20,906 bases of DNA from Nitrospirae bacterium UBA4572 (lineage in GTDB: Bacteria; Nitrospirota; Leptospirillia; Leptospirillales; Leptospirillaceae), in contig DGKK01000043.1 of assembly GCA_002387725.1 (NCBI GenBank), forward strand, positions 12,428 to 33,333. Direction: 5' to 3'. Both the position numbers and the translations under genes were made by a program. Shown one piece after another: positions 15,397 to 20,906 of this stretch (its first letter is position 1; the number at the start of each line of letters is the position of its first letter). The notes beneath the pieces are model-generated. The model was not told the origin of the DNA, made no database searches, and was given only the letters and a program-made list of their open reading frames with translations.

Positions 15397-16410
15397 ATGG
15401 ACAGCAATCCCTTTGATTCTCCGGACGTCGCTCCGGCCCCTGCTTCTCCCGCGCCCCGGCGTTCGGGCTGGAAGAGAACCGTTGGAATCGTCTTTCTCCT
15501 GGTGGCGATTGTGCCGGCCCTTGTGCTTTTTGTCTTTTACTACCGCGAAGTCTCTGTCACCTACTATATGACCCGGAACCCATTGGCCCCGGCGTCCGCC
15601 CACCTTGCCACACGAATGCAGGCGATCATCCTCGGAAACATGCGGGCCCTGGGAGCCGTTGCAGGATCCATTGTCTGGACTCCGACGGTTCCCGATGAAA
15701 AAACACTTCGCCATCTGGTAGGGCGTTATGTGCAGGAAGGCGACTTGGCGGCCTTTTCCGGCATTGCCGTGACCGATGCCAGGGGGACTGTCCTGGCCAT
15801 GGTCGACCGGCGGGATGTCTCCCCCCATCTGGACCTTGTCCGGACCCTGTCGCGCGAGCTTGTCGCTCGGGGGGGGCGATACCTTGCAACGACGATCGTG
15901 ACCGACGGGGCGCATCCCGATGTCGTTCTGATGACGGCGGTCCGAAGCGGAGGGGAATCTCCCGAAAAGGGCGGGGTTCTCGTGGCACTCCAGAACCTCT
16001 CGGGAGCGCTGGGTCAAAATCTTCCTGTTCCCCGTTTTCGCGGCGCTCCCGGCCGCTCCTATCTTCTCTCCTCCGATGGCCTTGTTCTGGCCTCCTCCGA
16101 TCCGGGAGCCGTGGGACGCAATCTTCGGGAGTTTGGCAAGGGAGCCCTGTTGGACAGACTGTCCCAGGGAGAAGAGGGAATCTTTGTCGCGAGCGTCAAG
16201 GGGCAAAAACGGGTCTACGGCGCCGCACTCCTCGGAGATGTGACGGGAATCACGCCTGCCCCCTGGTTCGCTGTTCTCGAGGCCCCCAAAGCCTCTCTGG
16301 ATTCCCAGATCGCCCGGACCCGACTGAACATGGATCTGATTGTTTTTCTTCTGGTTCCGGCTTTTTTCCTGATCATTGTCTTTATTCTCTACAAGAGCTT
16401 TCGCGCATAG
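15397..16410 (+). CDS. Membrane-bound Cache-like sensor-domain protein without output domain
   Basis: 337 residues: cytoplasmic Pro-rich start, first membrane span about 28-48, a periplasmic region of about 260 residues, second span about 313-332, and then only five residues. The periplasmic part resembles a double Cache domain: a long N-terminal helix, FSGIAVTDARGTVLAMVDRRDVSPH in the first lobe and SYLLSSDGLVLASSDPG with PAPWFAVLEAP in the second. Cache domains normally sense small molecules for chemoreceptors, kinases or cyclases, but no HAMP, kinase or GGDEF part follows in any frame. Start ATG 15397 has AGGAGG nearby (15381-15386), and lies 32 bp after the flavoprotein. The fold call is my reading of motifs, not an alignment. 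Confidence 0.7.
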   Translation: MDSNPFDSPDVAPAPASPAPRRSGWKRTVGIVFLLVAIVPALVLFVFYYREVSVTYYMTRNPLAPASAHLATRMQAIILGNMRALGAVAGSIVWTPTVPDEKTLRHLVGRYVQEGDLAAFSGIAVTDARGTVLAMVDRRDVSPHLDLVRTLSRELVARGGRYLATTIVTDGAHPDVVLMTAVRSGGESPEKGGVLVALQNLSGALGQNLPVPRFRGAPGRSYLLSSDGLVLASSDPGAVGRNLREFGKGALLDRLSQGEEGIFVASVKGQKRVYGAALLGDVTGITPAPWFAVLEAPKASLDSQIARTRLNMDLIVFLLVPAFFLIIVFILYKSFRA

Positions 16411-16435
16411 AATGACCCGGCCGAAGGGAAAAAAT

Positions 16436-16491
16436 GAGAAAAAACAGGGGAAGATGTTCGGTGAAACGGGCACTTTTCCCCCTGTTTTCTC
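16436..16491. terminator. Imperfect hairpin after the Cache gene, possible terminator
   Basis: Thirteen pairs (AAAACAGGGG with CCCCTGTTTT, plus GAG/CTC across a two-base bulge) enclose a loop of about 28 bases. The T run lies on the minus-strand side (A6 at 16429-16434), so it is not a textbook plus-strand terminator. Confidence 0.35.
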
Positions 16492-16523
16492 TGTGATGGT
16501 TTGAAATTCCCCATTTTCTCTTC

Positions 16524-16552
16524 TTGACACTTTGATAAAACGTTGATAGCAT
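16524..16552 (+). promoter_or_regulatory. Strong candidate promoter for the small secreted protein gene
   Basis: A perfect TTGACA (16524-16529) is 17 bases from TAGCAT (16547-16552). The start point would be about 16559, giving a leader of about 195 nt. Confidence 0.55.
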
Positions 16553-16561
16553 TCAGACGTG

Positions 16562-16640
16562 TCTTATGCACTCATAAGAGATGATGTCATTTCTGCCCTC
16601 TCCTGAAAGGGCTTTTCCTGAAGAGGTCTTTCGGGAGGGG
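16562..16640 (+). promoter_or_regulatory. Structured 5' leader with two stem-loops
   Basis: The first hairpin is a perfect seven-pair TCTTATG-CACT-CATAAGA (16562-16579), at the very 5' end of the predicted transcript. The second has 13 pairs including two G-U pairs (16597-16609 with 16628-16640) and an 18-base loop. A 10-base palindrome, GGGCCGGCCC, lies at 16662-16671. No known riboswitch class was recognised. Confidence 0.5.
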
Positions 16641-16753
16641 ACGGAAATCTGTTCGCTTCGTGGGCCGGCCCGAGGGATGAAACGATTAGTTTTTCCTGAA
16701 GATCGCCCATCTTTATTCTCAGTCTTTTGACAAACCAGGAGGTGGTTGAAAAA

Positions 16754-17119
16754 ATGAAAAATGCAAAGTTGACCGTTCTGTCCACCATTGGCGCCGTGAT
16801 GTCCGGCATTGTCCTGTCTGCCTCGATGATCCTTCTCCCCGTTCAGGGAGCGATGGCCGCTGATGCCGCCAAGGCCTCGGCGACGAAGAAGGCTCCGGCC
16901 AAGAAGAAAGCCATGAAAAAGGCGATGAAGAAGGCCGCTCCCTCCGCTTTCTGGAAGAAGGTCCAGACGGCCCTCATCGCCAAGGGTGCCAAGATCAAGG
17001 CCGACGGATTTGCCGGACCCGCCACCCGCAAAGCCCTGGTTGCCTTCCAGAAGGCCAACAAGCTCAAGGCGACCGGAAAGGTCGATGCCGCCACAAAGAA
17101 GGCGCTTGGCCTCAAGTAG
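16754..17119 (+). CDS. Small secreted Lys/Ala-rich protein with peptidoglycan-binding domain
   Basis: 121 residues. A signal peptide covers about 1-35 (ending QGAMA-ADA), then a strongly basic low-complexity linker (ATKKAPAKKKAMKKAMKKAAP), then one peptidoglycan-binding type 1 repeat: WKKVQTALIAKGAKIKADGFAGPATRKALVAFQKANKL, with the typical DGxxGPxTxxAL and AFQxxxxL pattern, ending after TKKALGLK. No enzyme domain is attached, so it may coat or organise the wall in the periplasm. The ATG at 16754 is preferred to an upstream in-frame TTG (16727) because AGGAGG at 16737-16742 is 11 bases before it and the signal peptide starts there. It is a single-gene unit with its own promoter, structured leader and terminator. 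Confidence 0.85.
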   Translation: MKNAKLTVLSTIGAVMSGIVLSASMILLPVQGAMAADAAKASATKKAPAKKKAMKKAMKKAAPSAFWKKVQTALIAKGAKIKADGFAGPATRKALVAFQKANKLKATGKVDAATKKALGLK

Positions 17120-17142
17120 TTTTTGGGGGATCCTTGACTTAG

Positions 17143-17172
17143 AAAGAGGGACGGATGTCCCTCTTTTTTTTT
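17143..17172 (+). terminator. Rho-independent terminator of the small secreted protein gene
   Basis: Perfect ten-pair stem (AAAGAGGGAC with GTCCCTCTTT), four-base loop GGAT, and a T run through 17172. It starts 24 bases after the stop codon. Confidence 0.95.
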
Positions 17173-17230
17173 GCCTGAACCCGGCTGGCTCCGGGAGAAC
17201 TTTCCCATATTCTCAAGAGGGAGCCTCACA

Positions 17231-17797
17231 ATGATCCGCATTCAATCCGGACGGTTCAAAGGACGATCCCTTCCGCTTCCCGATCCGGGGAAGGTTCGAC
17301 CAAGCTCCGGAAAACTTCGATCTGCCGTCCTCAATATGTTGCAGAATGATCTTCCCGGGGCCGTTTTCTGGGATCTCTTTGCCGGCTCCGGGGCGGTGGG
17401 CCTTGAGGCATTCTCCCGGGGAGCGGGGGAGGTCCTCTTTCTGGAGAAGGATCCCGGACTCGTCCGGGATCTTTCTGCCTGGATCAAAAAGGAAATCCCC
17501 GAGGAGGCCTCCCGCCTTCATCCCGTTTGCGGAGACCTCTCCTTTTTTCCTGGCTGGAAGGGCCCTCTTCCGGACATTCTCTTTGCCGATCCCCCCTATG
17601 GATACACCCAATGGCCCTCTCTCTTGAACGCCCTCTTCGAAAATGGTATCCTTACCCATAATTTCATCATGGTTCTTGAGTATCACCGCAAGGATTCCCT
17701 TCCATGGGAGTCCCTCCCTCACTGGGGTTGCCGCATCTTGTCTCATCACATTTATGGGGAAAGTGGCGTGAGCCTCCTTCTTCCGTCGCTCCGATGA
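17231..17797 (+). CDS. rsmD: 16S rRNA (guanine966-N2)-methyltransferase RsmD
   Basis: 188 residues, normal for RsmD, which methylates G966 of 16S rRNA using S-adenosylmethionine. The N-terminus IRIQSGRFKGRSL and RPSSGKLRSAVLNML matches the substrate-binding start of the family. The cofactor motif is WDLFAGSGAVGLEAFSRGA (about 47-65) and the catalytic motif is DPPY (120-123). ATG 17231 has GAGGGAG about nine bases upstream; a longer in-frame extension from 17171 would begin inside the preceding terminator and lacks a site. The stop overlaps the coaD start by four bases (ATGA), a pairing common in bacteria. Confidence 0.93.
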   Translation: MIRIQSGRFKGRSLPLPDPGKVRPSSGKLRSAVLNMLQNDLPGAVFWDLFAGSGAVGLEAFSRGAGEVLFLEKDPGLVRDLSAWIKKEIPEEASRLHPVCGDLSFFPGWKGPLPDILFADPPYGYTQWPSLLNALFENGILTHNFIMVLEYHRKDSLPWESLPHWGCRILSHHIYGESGVSLLLPSLR

Positions 17798-18285
17798 TAC
17801 GCAGGGCGGTGTACCCAGGCACATTCGATCCGGTCACCAACGGACACCTCGACATGCTCCACCGGGGTCTCTCCCTTTTCGATGAAATCGTGATCGGGGT
17901 GGCCGACAGTCCGCGCAAGGCCCCTCTCTTCTCCCTCGAAGAACGCATTCTCCTTCTCAAGAAGACCATTCCCTACCCTGAGCCCAAGGTCTCCGTCCTC
18001 GGCTTCTCCCATCTTCTGGTCCACTTTGTCCGGGAGACGGGAGCCCGATGTATCCTGCGGGGCGTGCGGGCCGTGGCCGACTTCGACTACGAACTTCGGA
18101 TGGCCCTGATCAATCAGAATCTCGACAGGGATATTGAGACGGTCTTTCTCATGCCTTCAGAAAACTATATGTTCATCACCTCCACCGCCATTCGCGAGAT
18201 CGCCGAACTTGGCGGAGATCTTTCCCACTTCGTTCCTTTGCCGGTGGAAGACGCCCTTCGGCAAAAATACTCCCGGAGACAGTAA
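17794..18285 (+). CDS. coaD: Phosphopantetheine adenylyltransferase CoaD
   Basis: 163 residues, the usual length. The enzyme joins ATP and 4'-phosphopantetheine to make dephospho-CoA, the fourth step of coenzyme A synthesis. The nucleotidyltransferase motif GTFDPVTNGH is at 9-18, followed by the RGVRAVADFDYELRMA region that binds phosphopantetheine, and FITSTAIREIA close to the end, equivalent to the ISSTxVRE motif. Start ATG 17794 overlaps rsmD, so translation is coupled. The aminotransferase gene follows after three bases. Confidence 0.97.
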   Translation: MIRRAVYPGTFDPVTNGHLDMLHRGLSLFDEIVIGVADSPRKAPLFSLEERILLLKKTIPYPEPKVSVLGFSHLLVHFVRETGARCILRGVRAVADFDYELRMALINQNLDRDIETVFLMPSENYMFITSTAIREIAELGGDLSHFVPLPVEDALRQKYSRRQ

Positions 18286-18288
18286 AGA

Positions 18289-19500
18289 ATGCCTCGTCCC
18301 CTGACCGACATGCTTGCCTCCCGCCTCTCCCTTCTGAAGCCTTCTCCGACACTGCTCCTCTCTGCGCGCGCCAGGGAGCTGAAGGCCAAGGGAATCGACG
18401 TCCTGGACTTTTCCGGAGGGGAGCCGGACTTCGACACCCCCGCGCCCATCAAGGATGCGGCCATCAAGGCGCTGGGAGAAGGGTTTACGAAGTACACGGC
18501 CGTCGGGGGGATCCCCGAGCTCAAGGAGGCGATTCGGGAGAAGTTCCGGAGAGACCAGGGGCTCGACTTTTCACCTCGGGAGATTGTGGCATCCAATGGC
18601 GCGAAGCACACCCTTTTTGAGCTCTTTCAGGTTCTGGTCAACCCGGGGGATCAGGTTCTTCTTCCCTCTCCGGCCTGGGTCTCCTATCCGGACCAGGTTC
18701 TCCTGAACCAGGGAGAGCCCGTCTTTATTCCATGCCGGGAAGAGGACGGATTTCGCCTTGAGCCGGAGGCCCTCTCCGCGGTCCTGACGCCCCGCTCCAA
18801 GGTCCTTGTCCTCAACTCTCCGAACAACCCCACCGGGTCGATCCTCGACCGCGACCGTCTGGAAAAGATTGCCGAGATCGTTCTGAAGAACGATCTTCTG
18901 GTCATCTCCGACGAGATCTACGAAAAGATCAACTATACCTCCGCTCCGGTTCCCTCGATTGCCGCTCTCGATCCGGCCCTGCGGTCAAGAACGGTCATCG
19001 TCAACGGCGTCTCCAAGACCTATGCGATGACGGGGTGGCGTATCGGATATGCCGCCGGTCCCCGGGAGATCATGGAAGCGGTGGATACCGTCCAGAGCCA
19101 GACGGCCTCGAATCCCAATTCCATCGCCCAAAAGGCTGCGGCCTATGCCATTCGCTCGGGGGAGGAGTACTTTTCCCCGATGCTGGTGGAGTACCGAAAG
19201 CGAAGGGACTGGGTCGTGAAGGCCTTCAACGGGATCCCCGGGATTCGCTGTGCTCCGCCGGAAGGAGCCTTTTATGTCTTTCCGAACGTCTCGGGACTTC
19301 TCACGCGAAGCTACAAGGGGGTTCCCATCCATACCGTCTATGAGCTGGCGGAGTTCTTTCTCGATGTCGCCCGGGTTGCCATGGTTCCCGGGACGCCCTT
19401 CGGCAGCCCCCTCCACATGCGGCTCTCCTACGCGGCCTCTCAGGAGGCGCTGGAGGAGGCGCTGAAAAGACTTTCGGAGGCGGTGGCGCTTTTGGATTGA
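18289..19500 (+). CDS. Aspartate-type aminotransferase (class I/II, PLP-dependent)
   Basis: 403 residues of the fold-type I subgroup Ib aspartate aminotransferases. Marks are FSGGEPDFDTP (about 41-51), SNGAKH (102-107) for the cofactor phosphate, NNPTG (179-183), SDEIYE (207-212) and the Schiff-base Lys243 in SKTYAMTGWRIGY. The substrate carboxylate Arg lies in HMRLSYA near the C-terminus. It would move amino groups between aspartate and glutamate in the cytoplasm; related enzymes also take prephenate or other acceptors, so the exact substrate is open. It begins three bases after the coaD stop, probably in one transcript with rsmD and coaD. Confidence 0.92.
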   Translation: MPRPLTDMLASRLSLLKPSPTLLLSARARELKAKGIDVLDFSGGEPDFDTPAPIKDAAIKALGEGFTKYTAVGGIPELKEAIREKFRRDQGLDFSPREIVASNGAKHTLFELFQVLVNPGDQVLLPSPAWVSYPDQVLLNQGEPVFIPCREEDGFRLEPEALSAVLTPRSKVLVLNSPNNPTGSILDRDRLEKIAEIVLKNDLLVISDEIYEKINYTSAPVPSIAALDPALRSRTVIVNGVSKTYAMTGWRIGYAAGPREIMEAVDTVQSQTASNPNSIAQKAAAYAIRSGEEYFSPMLVEYRKRRDWVVKAFNGIPGIRCAPPEGAFYVFPNVSGLLTRSYKGVPIHTVYELAEFFLDVARVAMVPGTPFGSPLHMRLSYAASQEALEEALKRLSEAVALLD

Positions 19501-19565
19501 GGCTTCTGGCAAGGGAGGGAAGGGAATAAAAGGGTCGGATGGCGAGTCTTGCCGGCCGGAGGCGA

Positions 19566-19595
19566 TTGTCGTCCGATTCGAGGGTGTTGTATCAT
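19566..19595 (+). promoter_or_regulatory. Candidate promoter for the FmdB-family gene
   Basis: TTGTCG (19566-19571) and TATCAT (19590-19595) are 18 bases apart, leaving a leader of about 58 nt. Confidence 0.4.
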
Positions 19596-19659
19596 GGTCC
19601 TCAGGAAGAGATCTCGGAAAACGTGACATCCCAAATCATTCCCTTACAAGGAGTCAGCC

Positions 19660-19998
19660 ATGCCGCTCTATGAGTATTCCTGCGAGAAATGCCATTCCGT
19701 CGTGGAGAAGATCCAGAAGTTCTCCGATCCCCCCCTGACAGTCTGCGAGAAGTGCGGAGGCCCCTTGGTGCGGCTTATGGGAAAACCCGCCCTTCAGTTC
19801 AAGGGGACGGGCTTTTATATCACCGACTATGTGAAGAAGGGGGGAGGAGAGTCCGAAGGGAAGTCCAAGGGCACGGAGTCAACGTCGATCGAAGGTGCTT
19901 CGGCGTCCTCCACGGCCGCCGCCTCTGCCTCGTCTTCGCCGGCGCCCGCCGCCCCGGCCGCCTCTTCTCCCTCCCCCGGCGCCGCCTCGAACGCCTGA
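19660..19998 (+). CDS. FmdB-family zinc-ribbon protein with low-complexity tail
   Basis: 112 residues. The first about 55 are the FmdB/CxxC_CxxC_SSSS regulatory-type zinc ribbon: MPLYEYSCEKCHS with Cys8 and Cys11, then Cys29 and Cys32 in VCEKCGG, followed by LMGKPALQFKGTGFYITDY, the usual continuation. The second half is a tail of Ser, Ala, Pro and Gly with no predicted fold. AAGGAG lies seven bases before the ATG. The exact role of this family is not established; members are named after a formamidase gene neighbour. It ends 93 bp from the convergent lolD stop. Confidence 0.92.
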   Translation: MPLYEYSCEKCHSVVEKIQKFSDPPLTVCEKCGGPLVRLMGKPALQFKGTGFYITDYVKKGGGESEGKSKGTESTSIEGASASSTAAASASSSPAPAAPAASSPSPGAASNA

Positions 19999-20091
19999 TC
20001 GGCGGGATCCTGATGCCACCGGGCCGCCTTCTTCTGAGTGGCAGGGGCCCGGGTCCGTAGTCCTTTACCCCACTGTATCAGTATTGACAGG

Positions 20092-20769
20092 TCAGCGGAT
20101 CTGCCCGTCGTCCATGGCGATGTGGCGATCCGCTTTTTTTGCCAGTGTCTCGTTGTGCGTCGTTACAAGACAGGTCATATGAAACCGGCTCGACAGGGTT
20201 TGCAGGAGGGTAAAGACCTCAAGACCCGTGTGCGAGTCGAGATTCCCGGTAGGTTCGTCGGCCAGGAGGAGCGCCGGTTTCATGACCAGGGCCCGCGCGA
20301 CCGCCACCCGTTGCTGTTCTCCCCCCGACAGTTCGGAGGGCTTGTGGTCGAGCCGGTCGCCAAGCCCTACCTCCTCGAGCAGTGTCCTCGCCCAAGAGGT
20401 GTCCTCCCGGTCTTTTCCGGAAATCCAGGTCGGCATCAGGACGTTTTCCAGCGCGGAAAATTCCGGAAGAAGATGGTGGAACTGAAAGATGAATCCGATC
20501 TTCGTCCTTCGGAAGGCGGCGAGATCCCGGTCTCTCTTGTCTGGGGGGGGGAGGGAGTCGTAAAGGATCTCTCCCGATGTGGGGCGGTCGAGAGTTCCCA
20601 GAAGGTGGAGGAGGGTGGACTTTCCCGCGCCCGAGGGGCCGGTGAGAACGGTAAAGGAGCCAGGGTCGAGGTGGAGGTCGATGGCCCGAAGGACCTCGAT
20701 TGTCCGTCCTCCCCGAACGTAGGATCGGGAGAGGGCGCGGGTCGTGACGTCAAGGCCCGCCCCCCTCAT
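20092..20769 (-). CDS. lolD: Lipoprotein-releasing ABC transporter ATP-binding protein LolD
   Basis: 225 residues. It powers extraction of outer-membrane lipoproteins from the inner membrane and their hand-over to LolA. Walker A is GPSGAGKST (44-52), Q-loop Gln96 in the LolD-typical FIFQFHHLLPEFSALENV, signature LSGGEQ (147-152), Walker B LLLADEP (167-173) and His205 in TTHN. Start ATG 20769 overlaps the stop of the upstream lolC/E gene (ATGA), so the transporter subunits are translationally coupled. Confidence 0.93.
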   Translation of the reverse strand: MRGAGLDVTTRALSRSYVRGGRTIEVLRAIDLHLDPGSFTVLTGPSGAGKSTLLHLLGTLDRPTSGEILYDSLPPPDKRDRDLAAFRRTKIGFIFQFHHLLPEFSALENVLMPTWISGKDREDTSWARTLLEEVGLGDRLDHKPSELSGGEQQRVAVARALVMKPALLLADEPTGNLDSHTGLEVFTLLQTLSSRFHMTCLVTTHNETLAKKADRHIAMDDGQIR

Positions 20770-20906
20770 TCGTACCTCAGGGCATCGACCGGATTGAGCC
20801 GGGCGGCCTGGCGGGAGGGGTAGATCGTTGCCAGAAAGCTGATGCCGACCGCCGAGAGGGAGACGGCCAGGAGATCCCTCATCCGGATGATCACGGGAAT
20901 ATGGCT
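20766..20906 (-). CDS. Lipoprotein-releasing ABC transporter permease LolC/LolE (partial, C-terminal end)
   Basis: Only the last 46 codons are in the window; the rest lies past the right edge. The visible end reads RDLLAVSLSAVGISFLATIYPSRQAARLNPVDALRYE, a final membrane span followed by the YPSRQAAR...PVDALRYE motif that closes LolC/LolE-type (MacB/FtsX-related) permeases. Together with the adjacent lolD it forms the LolCDE-type complex of the inner membrane. Whether it is LolC, LolE or a single LolF-like subunit cannot be told from this fragment. Confidence 0.88.
   Translation of the reverse strand, partial: SHIPVIIRMRDLLAVSLSAVGISFLATIYPSRQAARLNPVDALRYE

Noticed and set aside
16411..16520. 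Frameshifted output domain of the Cache-like protein
   Set aside because: Other frames after 16410 are short and show no HAMP, kinase or cyclase residues; the protein ends cleanly after its second span.
15268..16530. 420-codon minus-strand open frame
   Set aside because: Shadow of the Cache-like gene, which has AGGAGG and credible membrane spans on the plus strand.
19999..20091. Bidirectional terminator between the FmdB gene and lolD
   Set aside because: Only a six-pair TGCCAC/GTGGCA repeat with an 18-base loop and no T run was found, too weak to call.

Overview
This 20.9-kb window looks like a chromosomal segment of a Gram-negative, GC-rich bacterium. The evidence is an LPS-type outer membrane: two TolC-family channels, two small beta-barrel proteins and a LolD/LolC-E lipoprotein transporter. 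The mix of acidophile-style export genes with core genes would fit Nitrospirota such as Leptospirillum, but that placement is an impression from protein style and no alignment was possible. No tRNA, rRNA, CRISPR array, transposase or integrase was seen.

Left end (1-1752, minus strand): purQ and the first part of purL, two subunits of formylglycinamidine ribonucleotide synthase, overlapping by one base and read out of the window. An AT-richer gap of about 700 bp follows. It carries the divergent purQ promoter with a long leader, and on the plus side a sigma70-like promoter with a near-perfect 34-bp palindrome at its start point.

Export region 1 (2455-9077, plus): small outer-membrane barrel, TolC-family channel, HlyD-type adaptor and RND pump. 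This is a full tripartite proton-driven efflux system. Export region 2 starts with a LysR regulator (9093-10031, minus) divergent from a second operon (10207-14589, plus): TolC paralogue, a second small barrel, an unrecognised 203-aa membrane-anchored protein, an ABC ATPase and an ABC-2 permease, nearly all coupled by overlapping starts. It has a channel and an ABC pump but no recognisable HlyD adaptor, so the 203-aa protein is the candidate for a new connecting or accessory part. This is the most interesting object in the window.

Middle right (14630-17172): a ferredoxin-NADP reductase-type flavoprotein, a membrane protein made of a Cache-like periplasmic sensor domain with no output domain, then a small secreted Lys/Ala-rich peptidoglycan-binding protein. 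That last gene has its own strong promoter, a structured leader of about 195 nt and a classic terminator.

Right end (17231-20906): housekeeping genes rsmD-coaD (4-bp overlap), an aspartate-type aminotransferase and an FmdB zinc-ribbon protein. Convergent to these are lolD and the last 46 codons of a lolC/lolE gene, which is cut by the window edge.
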